Source of the DNA: JAMXLO01 sp963832895 | Lineage (GTDB): Bacteria; Pseudomonadota; Alphaproteobacteria; Acetobacterales; Acetobacteraceae | Assembly: GCA_963832895.1 (NCBI GenBank) | Contig: CAWHVQ010000010.1 | Span: 372,001 to 436,000, forward strand | Reading direction: 5' to 3' | DNA: 64,000 nt | In this document: piece after piece, positions 8,694 through 18,134 of the stretch | Numbering within the stretch: the stretch's first letter is position 1 | Layout: each line of letters opens with the position of its first letter | Program-made: the position numbers and the translations under genes | The notes under the pieces: model-generated | Databases searched by the model: none | What the model saw: the letters and a program-made list of their open reading frames with translations, nothing else | Told to the model about the DNA's origin: nothing

Positions 8694-10985
8694 TTATTCC
8701 GCAGCGATACGCGGCGGGTCCTGCTCGTCAATCGCTGCACGCAGTTTCGGCGGCGACATCGGCAGATCCCGCATCCGCAGCCCCGTCGCGTCGGCAATCG
8801 CGTTAGCAACTGCCGCCATCGGCGGGACGATCGGGACCTCGCCGACTCCGCGTGCGCCAAACGGATGCCGTGGGTTCGGCACCTCGATCAGGATCGTGTC
8901 GATCATCGGCAAATCGGAGCAGACCGGTACGCGGTAGTCGAGGAAACCGGGGTTCTCCAAGCGGCCGTCCTGGTCGTAGACGTATTCCTCATTGAGCGCC
9001 CAGCCGATGCCCTGCGCCACACCGCCCTGCATCTGGCCCTCAACATAAGAGGGATGTATGGCCCGGCCCACATCCTGGATCGCCGTATAGCGTAGGATTT
9101 TGACATAGCCGGTCTCCGGGTCGACCTCGACATCGCAAATATGCGTCGTGAAGCCGGGCGCTTGGCCTTGTGCATTGATCTGCACCTCTGCGCTGATCGG
9201 CCCGCCGGTGCGGGCCGATCGCGCAGCAATGGCGGCCAGATCGAGCGGCTCGAAGGTGCCGGCATTTAGACCAGCCGGGTACACCTTGCCGCCCTTCCAC
9301 TCGACCGCGTCTGCGCTGATGTCCCACATCAGCGCAGCGCGCACTTTCAACACCTCGATCACCTTCTCGGAAGCCTGCGTCACCGCCATGCCGCCGGCGA
9401 AGGTAACGCGGCTGCCGCCGGTGGAGGCGCTGAACCCGATCGCGGTCGTATCGCCGACGACCGGCCGGACGTGTTCGAACGGGATGTGCAGCACCTCCGC
9501 GACCATCATCGCCATCGAGGCGCGCGAGCCGCCGATATCGGGATGGCCCCCGGTGACAGTGACCGTGCCATCTTCGTTGACGTGCACCGCGGCGCTCGAT
9601 TCGCCGCCAGCATTGTGCCAGTAGCCCGAGGCAATGCCGCGTCCCTGATTGGACTTCAGCGCGACCTTCATATGCTCGCTGGCACGCGCGGCCTCCAGCG
9701 TCTTTTGATAGCCGATATTGACCCAGGTGACGCCGTGCGTCGACCTGACGCCGTCCCTGGCACCGTTGATTTCGCGCATCCGAAGCGGATCGATGCCCAA
9801 TTCGCGTGCTAGTTCGTCGACGCAGCTTTCCAGTGCGAACGATCCGATCGGCGCGCCCGGCGCGCGGTACGCCGCAACCTTCGGTCTGTTGCACACCACG
9901 TCGTAGCCGACAGTCAGGGCGTTCGGGAAGTCGTAGACCGCCATCCCACAGATGCAGCCCTGCTGCACCGGTGATCCGGCGAACGCGCCGGCTTGGTATT
10001 TGAGGATACTTTGCGCCGCGACGATATGACCGTCCCTCTTGGCGCCGAGCTTGACTTCGACAACGGCACCAGAGGTCGGGCCAGTGGCGCGGAACACCTC
10101 TTCGCGGCTCATCACGATCTTGACCGGTCGCCCCGATTTCTTCGAAAGCATATAGGCAAGTGGTTCGAGGTAGATGATCGTTTTGCCACCAAAGCCGCCG
10201 CCGATCTCGGCCGGGATGGCCCGGATATTCGCGATATCAGCGCCGCAGATGCGCGAGGTATAGGCGCGCACCATGAACTGACCCTGGCTCGAACTGTGGA
10301 TGATCGTCTGGCCGTCGGCTCCGACCGAAACCAGACAGGCGTGCGGCTCGATATAGCCCTGATGCACCGGCTTTGTCGTGTAGCGCCGTTCGATGACCAT
10401 GTCGGCTTCCTTGAAGCCGGCCTCGACATCGCCCTTGGCGAAACGCACGACCTTGGCGATGTTCGACGGCTTCTCGGGCTTCGGCTCGATCCCCGCAGTG
10501 AAGATGTTATCGTGCAGCAGCGGCGCGTTCTCGGCCATCGCGGCTTCGACATCCATTACATGCGGCAAAACCTCATATTCAACCTCGATCAGGTCGAGCG
10601 CCTGCTCGGCGATCAGCTGCGAGGTCGCTGCGACCGCGGCCAGCGGGTGGCCCTCGTAGAGAACTTTTCCCTTTGCCATGCAATTCAGCGACAGGTCGCG
10701 CAGATTATGCGGTGCGGCACCAATATGCGCGCGCTCGGGCGTGATGTCGGGAAAATCGGCGCGCGTGATGACCGCCCTCACACCGGGCAGTGCCCGCGCC
10801 TTATCGGTATTGATCGATACGATCCGGGCGTGAGCATGGGGGCTTCGCTTGATCCGGCCCCACAGCATACCCGGCATCGTCTCGTCGGCGCCGAAATTGG
10901 CCCGGCCCGTGACCTTGTCGACGCCGTCGGGGCGGATTGGCCGGGTGCCGACTACCTGAAGCGCGGTTTTGTCGAGATAGCTCAT
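8694..10985 (-). CDS. Xanthine dehydrogenase-family molybdopterin-binding (large) subunit
   Basis: This 763-residue protein is the catalytic molybdenum subunit of the xanthine/aldehyde/CO dehydrogenase superfamily. It has the N-terminal aldehyde-oxidase a/b hammerhead (VTGRANFGADETMPGMLWG), the GGGFGGK pterin-binding motif near residue 262, AYRAPGAP in the central domain, and GARGVGEV near residue 713 with the catalytic Glu. The ATG at 10985 is preceded by GGGAGGG at 5 bp; a GTG six bases upstream is less likely. Partner genes for the iron-sulfur and FAD subunits are not adjacent, which is unusual: they may be elsewhere, or lost. The substrate is likely an aldehyde or N-heterocycle. Confidence 0.9.
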   Translation of the reverse strand: MSYLDKTALQVVGTRPIRPDGVDKVTGRANFGADETMPGMLWGRIKRSPHAHARIVSINTDKARALPGVRAVITRADFPDITPERAHIGAAPHNLRDLSLNCMAKGKVLYEGHPLAAVAATSQLIAEQALDLIEVEYEVLPHVMDVEAAMAENAPLLHDNIFTAGIEPKPEKPSNIAKVVRFAKGDVEAGFKEADMVIERRYTTKPVHQGYIEPHACLVSVGADGQTIIHSSSQGQFMVRAYTSRICGADIANIRAIPAEIGGGFGGKTIIYLEPLAYMLSKKSGRPVKIVMSREEVFRATGPTSGAVVEVKLGAKRDGHIVAAQSILKYQAGAFAGSPVQQGCICGMAVYDFPNALTVGYDVVCNRPKVAAYRAPGAPIGSFALESCVDELARELGIDPLRMREINGARDGVRSTHGVTWVNIGYQKTLEAARASEHMKVALKSNQGRGIASGYWHNAGGESSAAVHVNEDGTVTVTGGHPDIGGSRASMAMMVAEVLHIPFEHVRPVVGDTTAIGFSASTGGSRVTFAGGMAVTQASEKVIEVLKVRAALMWDISADAVEWKGGKVYPAGLNAGTFEPLDLAAIAARSARTGGPISAEVQINAQGQAPGFTTHICDVEVDPETGYVKILRYTAIQDVGRAIHPSYVEGQMQGGVAQGIGWALNEEYVYDQDGRLENPGFLDYRVPVCSDLPMIDTILIEVPNPRHPFGARGVGEVPIVPPMAAVANAIADATGLRMRDLPMSPPKLRAAIDEQDPPRIAAE

Positions 10986-11461
10986 CTGCACCCTCCCTCG
11001 TTCACATGGTATTAAGAACCGTCGCTGCGAGGTTCTCGGGACGCTGGCTTGGCCGCAACTGGTCTCCCACCCCGCTTATAACGCTTATCGATACTCAAGA
11101 TCGCGGCGCAGCGCCAGCTGAGCATCGTTTGCCCGAAGATGGCAAGCGGCCAAAGGTACGTGCCGCACGGGCCATCCTTGCCTGTCGCCCGGCGCACAAT
11201 CTCGCGCCACAGCGGGTCAGCAGCATTGGCCCGGCGCTTAATCGCCATTTCTGAGGCGTTGCCCAGGCGAGCACTGGAGGTTTTCGGCTGCAGCCATTAA
11301 TGCAAACATCAATTCGGAGAGGCTGGACGACAGTCAGCTTCATGCTTGCTGTAGTTCCGGTGGAAGCGTGCGGGCAAGGATGCCAGACGTGTCGTCGGCG
11401 GTGATGGCACGGACTATGCCTTTGCGCGCACAATAATCTCTCTGGGGCAAGGAGCACACGC
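10986..11461 (+). other. Intergenic stretch, possible decayed coding sequence
   Basis: These 476 bases separate the molybdenum subunit gene (minus) from the cupin gene (plus), and should carry both promoters. A minus-strand frame from about 11248 to 11080 has protein-like composition (MAIKRRANAADPLWREIVRR) but I do not recognise it and it lacks a clear ribosome-binding site. Nothing else is visible. Confidence 0.35.
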
Positions 11462-11797
11462 ATGATCGTACGGATACATACGGGCCACGACGGCCAGACC
11501 CATTTCGAAGATCTCCCTCTACCGGCCGAGGAGAACCACAACGTTGCGCTTCAGACGGGTGCCAACCTCGTGTTCCGCTGTTTCCCTGCGGACTATTGGA
11601 GCGATTGGCACACCGCGCCGAGGCGACAATACATTTTCATTCTCATGGGGCAGATGGAAATCGGCATTGGCGACGGCACCACGCGCTGTTTTGGACCGGG
11701 TGATGTGGTCCTCGCTGACGACCTCACGGGCCAGGGCCACACGACGCGCTCGTTGGGAGTTCCGCGGATCAGTGCAACTGTGCCGGTGGGTGCCTGA
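11462..11797 (+). CDS. Cupin-domain protein
   Basis: This 111-residue protein has a single cupin fold. The pattern DWHTAPRRQYIFILMGQMEI near residues 48-67 holds the first cupin box, and FGPGDVVLADDLTGQGHTTR near 77-96 the second. The ATG at 11462 follows AAGGAG at about 8 bp. Proteins of this kind are often annotated as quercetin-dioxygenase-like or as cupins of unknown role; only some bind metal. It stands upstream of the split PEP mutase-family gene in the same direction, with 177 bases between. Confidence 0.8.
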   Translation: MIVRIHTGHDGQTHFEDLPLPAEENHNVALQTGANLVFRCFPADYWSDWHTAPRRQYIFILMGQMEIGIGDGTTRCFGPGDVVLADDLTGQGHTTRSLGVPRISATVPVGA

Positions 11798-12206
11798 CGC
11801 GGGTCCTGCCTCCATCCAGGTATGACGATTCCCCACAGCACGTCGGCCACTGTGTTGCTCTGAATCACCGCGAGGCATCTTGGTACGAGCCGGGGAGGCG
11901 CTGGTTGGCTGCCCCTGCACCATGACGCGCCGCGCGACGCCAGGACGGTTCGATCACACACGAGGAGACTGGATATGCCAGAGCATCAACGTATGACGAC
12001 CCGACTGAAGACCCTGTTTCAACGGCCGGCATTATTTGTCTTGGCGGGCGGGATCAATCCCATTGGCGCGAAGATGGCGGAAGCGCTCAGCTATGACGCC
12101 TTTTACATGTCCGGGGGCAATACCTCGGCGCACCAACTAGTGCCCTGCGTCGTTGATTCTGCGGCCGATCCCTGAATCGATATCTCCGGTAGCGCGGAGA
12201 TGCGTC

Positions 12207-13357
12207 GTGATCGCGAAACAACCTGCCGTAAAGAGATACATCGTAACGCTCAGCGCTGAGGAGCGGGAACACCTCGACACGCTAATACAAAAGGGCACAA
12301 GTCCCGCACGGCAGGTGCTGAAGGCGCGCATTCTGCTGAAGGCCGACGCGTCCGATGCCGGTGATGCCTGGAGCGACAGCCAGATTGCCACGGCTCTGGA
12401 CACCAGCATCGACACCGTGGCGCGGACGCGCCAGCAGCTGGTGGAGGAAGGGCTGGAGGCGGCGCTGACCCGCAAGCATTCGCCAGCGTCGGCCAGGCCG
12501 CGCATCTTCGATGGAGCCGCTGAAGCCAAGCTGATCGCTCTGGCCTGTTCCGAACCACCCAAGGGTCGCGCGCGGTGGTCGCTGAAGCTGCTGGAAGAGG
12601 CGGTGGTAGAGCTGAACATCGTTGCCCGCGCCAGCGACAATACGATCGGGCGAACGCTCAAAAAAACACGCTCAAGCCGCACCTTCAGAAGCAGTGGGTC
12701 ATCCCGCCGGACGCCAACGCCGCCTTCGTAGCCGGCATGGAAGATGTGCTGGAGGTCTATCACAGGCCGCACGATCCAGCGTTCCCGGTGGTCTGCCTGG
12801 ACGAGACCTCGAAGCAGCTGGTCGCCGAAACACGGGTGCCGATCGCGGCGAAGCCGGGATATCCCGCACGTCATGACTATGAGTACCAGCGCAACGGAAC
12901 GGCCAATCTCTTCATGCTGTTCGCACCACTGGAAGGCTGGCGGCACGTCGAGGTGACCGACCGCCGCACGGCCCGCGATTATGCCCAGGTCCTCAAGGAT
13001 CTGTCCGATACGCACTTACCCGCAGCGAAGAAGATCGTGCTCGTGCAGGACAATCTCAGCACCCACAAGCCGGCTTCACTCTACGAGGCATTCCCCGCTG
13101 CCGAAGCACGCCGGCTCACCGAGCGGTTCGAGTGGCACTACACACCCAAGCACGGCAGTTGGCTGGATATGGCAGAATCCGAACTCAGCGTCCTCTCCGT
13201 TCAGTGTCTCGATCGGCGGATCTCTGACAGGCAGACTTTGATCGAGGAGGTCGCCGCCTGGCAGGACTGCCGCAACAAGAAGCACACCACGGCCGACTGG
13301 CACTTCACCACCGCTGATGCCCGCGTGAAGCTGAAACGCCTATACCCAGCGATATGA
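12207..13357 (+). CDS. IS630-family transposase, made by -1 frameshifting
   Basis: The first frame (GTG at 12207, ends at 12731) carries the helix-turn-helix DNA-binding part (SDSQIATALDTSIDTVARTRQQL). The second frame, open through 12665-13357, carries the DDE catalytic domain: VCLDETSKQL, IVLVQDNLSTHKP and SWLDMAESELSVL supply the D, D and E. The frames meet at a run of seven A (12660-12666). A slip of -1 there reads LKKNTLKPHLQKQW and gives a fused protein of about 383 residues. This expression mode is known for IS630 elements. The GTG start is the first in-frame start with the expected N-terminus; a start further upstream at 12153 is less likely. Confidence 0.9.
12660..12666 (+). other. 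A7 slippery site for -1 ribosomal frameshifting in the IS630 transposase
   Basis: Seven consecutive A are read AAA AAA ACA in the first frame. Slipping one base back gives AAA AAA AAC and continues into the DDE-domain frame. The site is exactly where the family's conserved sequence passes from one frame to the other, so it explains how one transposase is made. Confidence 0.75.
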
Positions 13358-14108
13358 GTGACTCAGGGCACTAGGCTGGCCCGACTCCGGGACCAGTATG
13401 CGCGACATGGTGGACAACGCCCGGAAGATTGTCCTGAGCGTGCAGATCCCGGTCTTCGCGGATGCCGACACAGGCTACGGTGATGCCATCAGTACGCATT
13501 ACACCGTGCGGGAATACGTTCAGGCGGGCATCGCTGGCGCCCACATTGAAGACCAGACGTTTCCCCCGAAATCCGGCCCCCGGCGCCGCTGTATCTCGAT
13601 TCAGGAGATGGTCGGAAAGCTCCGGGCGGCCATGGATGCCAAACAGGCTCTCGACCCGGACTTCGTGATCATGGCGCGGTGCGATCTCGGCGGCGTGCCG
13701 GGCGCCAGTTTTGCGGAGATTATTGAACGCTGTCAGGCCTACAAAGCCGAAGCGCAGGTCGACGTCATCTGCCCCAATGGCTTGCGCACCTGGGAAGAAA
13801 TTCAAGCGGCGATCCGTCTCATTCCCGGGCCCGTCGTCCCCCTCATCCCCGCCGACCTGTCGCCGTATCCCTCTTTACAGGCACAGCAGGATGCCGGGGC
13901 CGCCGCGGCCTGGTTTCCCGCGCTGACCACCATGGCAGGCTTGCAGGCGAACTGGGATTTCTTGAGTGATTTTCGGCGGCGCGGCACATTGGCGCTGGAT
14001 GAGCTCCGTGCTCAGGCGGCTCAGAGTCCCTGGGGCGTCGCCAGCAATGGCCGCATTTTGGACGAGTCGCGTCTGCGCTCAATGGAGGAGATGTATCTTC
14101 CAGACTAA

Positions 14109-14471
14109 AACTAAAGCTGCGAGACGCTGTCCCGGGCTCTCGGAGGGTCCGAGGAAAGAGGACTCACCCGCGGTGCGAGATGCGCTGTTCACGGCTGTTG
14201 TTGCTGAGGCGCCGTCGTGTAGTTTCGCTGGCCGTGAAATTCGTCGTGCGGGATGTTGTGGTGTTTATCTGGCTCGACGAAGTCGGCCTGCTTCGAGAAC
14301 AGCAGCTTCGCAAAGCCGGGCAGGAACACTTGTCCTGAATGACGCCTTGTTTCCGGCTGGCGTCGTGTGGTGTGCAGCGCTCGCGAGTGCCATGGGCTCG
14401 TCGGTGGTGGACGCCGCCGCCAGCGACTGGCAATAAAGCGCGGGTACCTGAATGCGTACTGAGAGGACACC
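14109..14471 (+). other. Intergenic stretch with an unrecognised minus-strand frame
   Basis: These 363 bases contain no gene I can name. On the minus strand, about 14340 to 14200, the frame reading FLPGFAKLLFSKQADFVEPD looks protein-like and ends at a stop near 14189, but I cannot assign it and no start is evident. It may be the tail of a lost gene. The promoter for the gene at 14472 should be here. Confidence 0.35.
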
Positions 14472-15515
14472 GTGAACTCGCGCTACTGGACGCTTGCCAA
14501 ACGGCCCCCGCCGCCGTGGCCCGATGAGGCCACCTTCGCGCTGAAGGAGGCGCCGGTCCCGACACCCGGCCCCGGCCAGGCGCTCACGCGGACTATCTAC
14601 ATCTCCCTCGATCCATATCAGTGGGGCTACAAGCGCCGCGGAGAGGAGCCCGAGGGTGCGCCCTGTCACGCCCGTTCCGTGTCACAGGTTGTGGAAAGCC
14701 GGATCGACGGCCTCGCGCCGGGGGATTTCGTATTCAACACCAATGGCTGGGCCGAGTACGGCCTGATGGGGGAAGGCGTCCCACGCCCCGGCTACATGGT
14801 CCCCCGCAAGCTCGACCCGGCGAGCGGCAAGATCAGCCACGCTGTGGGCGTGCTCGGCATGCTCGGTCTCACCGCCTATGCCGGCATGGCCCTGCAGTGC
14901 GAGCCGAAGCCGGGTGAGACGGCGGTCGTATCGGCGGCATCAGGCGGCGTGGGTCAGATCGCCGGCCAAATTGCGCGGTTGAAGGGCTGTCGCGTGGTGG
15001 GCATCGCCGGGCGCGAGGAGAAGTGCCGCTATGTGGTGGAGGAACTCGGCTTCGACGCCTGTGTCTCGCGCCTGTCGCCCAATTTTGTGCAGGACCTGAA
15101 TTCTGCCTGCCCGGACGGCATCGACGTCTATTTCGAAAATGTCGGCGGAGTGGTGTTTGACGCGGTGCTGCCGCTGTTCAAGCCCGGCGCGCGGATGACG
15201 ATCTGTGGGTTGATTGCGCATTACGGCGATGCGCCGGGGGCGGACCCGAGAGCGGAGGAACGCCGCCGCGCCGAAGCCCGCGGCGTGCGCGTGCGGAATC
15301 TCTCCGTCGGTGAGTATGCGGCAGACTGGCACGACACTTTCCTGGCCGAGATGGCACCCTGGGTTGCTTCTGGCGAGGTTCGTTACCGCGAGGATATCCG
15401 CGAGGGATTTGAGGCCATCCCCACGGTCTTCGCCGAGATGCTGCGCGGCGACAACTTCGGCAAGACCTTGGTCCGCGTCGCGCCGGATCCGACTCTCGCA
15501 CCACAACCCGGGTGA
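14472..15515 (+). CDS. NADP-dependent oxidoreductase, MDR superfamily (leukotriene B4 dehydrogenase/CurA-like)
   Basis: This 347-residue protein belongs to the zinc-independent medium-chain reductases that reduce C=C bonds next to carbonyls. It has ISLDPYQWGYK near residues 42-52, the nucleotide-binding SAASGGVGQIAGQIARLKGC near 154-173, and FENVGGVVFDAVLPL near 220-234. No structural or catalytic zinc cysteines are present. The gene starts with GTG at 14472 after an AGGA-containing leader. Length fits the family. The substrate is not known. Confidence 0.88.
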   Translation: MNSRYWTLAKRPPPPWPDEATFALKEAPVPTPGPGQALTRTIYISLDPYQWGYKRRGEEPEGAPCHARSVSQVVESRIDGLAPGDFVFNTNGWAEYGLMGEGVPRPGYMVPRKLDPASGKISHAVGVLGMLGLTAYAGMALQCEPKPGETAVVSAASGGVGQIAGQIARLKGCRVVGIAGREEKCRYVVEELGFDACVSRLSPNFVQDLNSACPDGIDVYFENVGGVVFDAVLPLFKPGARMTICGLIAHYGDAPGADPRAEERRRAEARGVRVRNLSVGEYAADWHDTFLAEMAPWVASGEVRYREDIREGFEAIPTVFAEMLRGDNFGKTLVRVAPDPTLAPQPG

Positions 15516-15783
15516 TCTCGTCTCGATCGAGCCTTTAGCCCAAGACTGTCGGTGCCCATCAATGCGGCACATCGCGACGACACGACTACTGACTTGTTAC
15601 TTGGTGCCCGGAATTAGCGGTCCTCTGGTCGCGCGCAGTCCAATTCGAAGACGAGGCCCATCGCATCGATAGCAGCGCACAGCACTTCACCCGCAACCGC
15701 ACGTGCCCAGTCGCGTACCTGAGTCGACAAGAGGCTGCGGCCGTCACAGGATGGGTGGCCAATCCGGCACAAGGAGACCGGAA

Positions 15784-16341
15784 ATGCCTGAGACGCCCAC
15801 CTTCGGCCGCTATGCCGAAATCCCCTACGAGCAGATGACGCCAGAGCAACAGGCGGGATACCGATCGCTGGTCGAGAGCCGCGGTGCCGTCGGTGGTCCG
15901 AACAAGATCTGGGTGCACAATCCCAAGCTCGCCAACGTCATGGGCCCATTGGGTGCCTATCTCCGCACAGGCTATTCGCTGTCCGAGCGCGAGCGAGAGA
16001 TCGCGGTCATCATCATCAACAGCAAATGGCATTCGATTTACCCGACCAACGCGCACGAGCGGGCCGGCAAGGCAGCCGGGCTGCCCGCCGACAAGGTCGA
16101 AGCGATGTTGTCGGGTCTGCCGACCTCGTTCTCCGATGCGCGCGAGCAGGTCGTCTATGAGATGGCGACGTGTCTTTCGAATTCGCGCTGGGTCCCGAAG
16201 GGCCTCTACGATCGGGCGATCGAAGCGCTCGGCCATCAAGGCATCACCGACGTCATTTGTCTGATCGGCTTTTACACCAGTGTGTCGATGACTCTGGCGT
16301 TTTACGACGTGCCCGCCGGAGCGAGCGGTTTGGCGCGTTGA
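15784..16341 (+). CDS. Carboxymuconolactone decarboxylase-family protein
   Basis: This 185-residue helical protein is of the CMD/AhpD-like type (REREIAVIIINSKWHSIYPT near 78-97, followed by NAHERAGKAAGL). The ATG at 15784 follows AAGGAG at 8 bp. The CxxC redox pair of AhpD is absent, so peroxidase function is unlikely; the His of the CMD site (NAHE) is kept. Such proteins are common next to oxygenase and lyase genes in aromatic-compound pathways. The next gene, a flavin-dependent oxidase, is 65 bp downstream on the same strand. Confidence 0.82.
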   Translation: MPETPTFGRYAEIPYEQMTPEQQAGYRSLVESRGAVGGPNKIWVHNPKLANVMGPLGAYLRTGYSLSEREREIAVIIINSKWHSIYPTNAHERAGKAAGLPADKVEAMLSGLPTSFSDAREQVVYEMATCLSNSRWVPKGLYDRAIEALGHQGITDVICLIGFYTSVSMTLAFYDVPAGASGLAR

Positions 16342-16406
16342 TGCGAGGGACCTGGCGGTTTGAAGCTATCGGCTTGGAGCAGCCATAGAGACCCAAGGAG
16401 GAGGAA

Positions 16407-17520
16407 ATGATTAGCAACGAGACGCTTGAAGAACGGTTTCAGAATCTGCACGAGTTCGTCACCCAGGCGCGCAACAACCTGGATCGCAACAACTGGGACT
16501 ATCTGATCGGCGGCTCGGAGACCGAGACGACGTTGGCGCGCAACCGCGCCGCGCTCGACGCCTGGGGTTTTCGTCCGCGCGTCCTGCGTGACGTGTCGAA
16601 CGTCGACTGCAGCAAGACCTTCTTTGGCAAGAAGCTACGCATCCCGGTGGTGTGTTCAGCCGTCGGCGGGCTGGAGGTGTTCGAGCCGGGTGGCGGCGCC
16701 ACGGTCGCGGCGGCAACGCGCAATTTCGGCAACGGGATGATTCTCAGCTCCGGCGCGCATCCTGGTTTGGAAGAAACCGCCGAAGCTTCTGGTGAGGCGT
16801 TCAAGATCTTCCAGCTCTACGTCCGTGGCGATGCGAATTGGGTCGATGACCATGTCCGCCGCGCCATCGAGAACCGCTATGACGCGTTCTGCTTTACGAT
16901 CGATACCGACAGCTACAGCCGCCGCGAGCGCGACATCGCCAAGCGCCATAACCGCCGTCGCACGCGTCTCAGCGCAACCGATGAGGAGGCGCGCATCCAC
17001 CAGGCAAAGTTCAATTGGCGTGACATCGAGCGGGTAAAGAGGAATTTTGACATACCGCTGGTCTTGAAGGGGATCGGCACCGCGGAAGATGCCAAGATCG
17101 CACTCGAATGCGGAGCCGACTGCGTGTATGTATCGAACCATGGCGGTCGTCAGCTCGATCAGGGCGTCGGCTCCATCGACGTCCTGCCCGAAGTCGTCGA
17201 AGCCGTCGGTGGCCGCGCCAGAAGTCATGGTGGATGGCGGGATCTATCGCGGCACCGATGTGGTCAAAGCATTGGCCCTCGGTGCCGACATCGTTTCAGT
17301 CGGCCGGCTCTATATCTACGGTCTCGCCGCCGCGGGAGGGCCCGGCGTGGTGCGGTTGTTCGAGATTCTTGAGGAGGAGATCCGCATCTGCCTGTCGTTG
17401 CTAGGCATTAACGGTTATCACGAACTCGACAAGACCTACATCCGGCCGGCGCGCCAGGTCGTGACGCCGCATGTCCATAGTGCCTTCCCCCACCTCAACC
17501 TGCCGCGTGAGACGTACTAG
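16407..17520 (+). pseudogene. FMN-dependent alpha-hydroxy-acid oxidase/dehydrogenase, one frameshift
   Basis: The gene starts at 16407 with an excellent GGAGGAGG leader. It encodes the glycolate/lactate oxidase fold: WDYLIGGSETETT, VVCSAVGGLEVFEP, FQLYVRG, VLKGIGTAEDA (FMN-binding Lys) and YVSNHGGRQLDQG (catalytic His-Gly-Gly-Arg). At about 17210-17220 one surplus base shifts the frame. The rest (EVMVDGGIYRGTDVVKAL, DIVSVGRLYIYGLAA) continues one frame on, to the TAG at 17518. Without the extra base the protein would be 370 residues, normal for the family. As read, it stops out of frame at 17372 and lacks the C-terminal phosphate-binding strands. It may be a true mutation or a sequence error. 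Confidence 0.85.
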
Positions 17521-17669
17521 GCCCTGTGAACGGATAGAGAAGAGATCTCATAGGGATTGAACTAATTCGCTGACGCGGGAGGTGCGGACCTCGGTAGCAG
17601 AGAGTTCTGGGTGTTTGGTCTGTCAGGGTTTGGGTGCTGACCCACCAAACCTGGAGGCGGAGACCCCCG

Positions 17670-17975
17670 ATGGCCGAGATGAGCCCGCTGCGCCGCCGCA
17701 TGATCGAGGACATGACGGTCAGTAATCTGTCGCCAGCGGCGCGACCCAACGATCGTATGTGCATGCCGTTGCCAAGTTCGGCCGCTTCTTCGGCCGTTCG
17801 CCCGAGAGAAGCTTGATCTGGAGGATGTGCGAGCTTTCCGGGTTCATCTGGTTGCTGGTCGGATATCGTGGCCGGCGCTGAACCAGACCGTCTGCGCTCT
17901 TCGCTTCCTGTACGAGGTCACGCTGAAGCAGTCAGATCTGATCCCGTATGCGCGTGAGCCGCAGAAGTTGCCGGT
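17670..17975 (+). pseudogene. N-terminal remnant of an IS91-associated tyrosine recombinase
   Basis: From the ATG at 17670 the frame reads MAEMSPLRRRMIEDMTVSNL, the usual start of the tyrosine recombinase that accompanies IS91-type elements. After a frameshift comes RSYVHAVAKFGRFFGRSP, and after a second one EKLDLEDVRAFRVHLV, followed by SWPALNQTVCALRFLYEVTL and IPYAREPQKLPVA. The catalytic domain is missing: the sequence stops abruptly at 17975 against an IS701 piece. It cannot be functional. Confidence 0.82.
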
Positions 17976-18134
17976 GGCCTCGGCGCGCATCCATCCCGTC
18001 TTGCGACGCTCATCGCCAAGCAGCCCGTCAAGGAATAATCCTGCGTTCACCGCCGCGCGGTCTTGCGCAAACAATGGACGCATCAGGCTCTTCACCTTTC
18101 GCAGCGACGATGCCCACAACTCCAGCGTCGCCAT
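17976..18134 (-). pseudogene. N-terminal remnant of an IS701-family transposase
   Basis: The minus strand from the ATG at 18134 encodes MATLELWASSLRKVKSLMRP followed by AGLFLDGLLGDERRKTGWMR. This is the start of IS701-type transposases (about 53 residues). At 17976 it is cut by the integrase remnant read on the other strand. Only this end survives. The 220 bases after it (18135-18354) hold no recognisable gene and lead to the S9 peptidase start. Confidence 0.75.

Larger units (their letters stand above)
12140..13371 (+). mobile_element. IS630-family insertion sequence, complete
   Basis: The element is 1232 bp. Its ends are inverted repeats that begin GTGCCCTG on both sides, with 11 of the first 12 positions identical (12140-12151 against 13371-13360). 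It is flanked by TA on both sides (12138-12139 and 13372-13373), the target duplication of the IS630/Tc1-mariner superfamily. It carries one transposase gene in two overlapping frames. Both ends and the gene look intact, so the insertion is probably recent. Confidence 0.93.
11975..14108 (+). pseudogene. PEP mutase/isocitrate lyase-family gene, split by IS630 insertion
   Basis: The gene begins at 11975 (MPEHQRMTTRLKTLFQRPAL) and is cut at 12139. It resumes in the same frame at 13374 and ends at 14108. Removing the element and one copy of the TA target joins HQL to GWPDSGTSMRDM and restores a 299-residue protein. Its core is that of carboxyvinyl-carboxyphosphonate phosphorylmutase-like lyases: FADADTGYGD (Mg2+ site), GIAGAHIEDQTFP, and VIMARCDL. 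The KKCGH motif that carries the catalytic Cys in isocitrate and methylisocitrate lyases reads PKSGP here, so the activity differs (perhaps oxaloacetate decarboxylase or dimethylmalate lyase-like). As it stands, the gene cannot give full-length protein. Confidence 0.9.

Noticed and set aside
9993..11015. A 340-residue plus-strand frame inside the molybdenum-subunit gene
   Set aside because: Antisense of a well conserved coding region, with no recognisable domain.
12137..13015. A 292-residue minus-strand frame inside the IS630 element
   Set aside because: Shadow of the transposase gene; the plus strand carries the DDE motif and the frameshift site.
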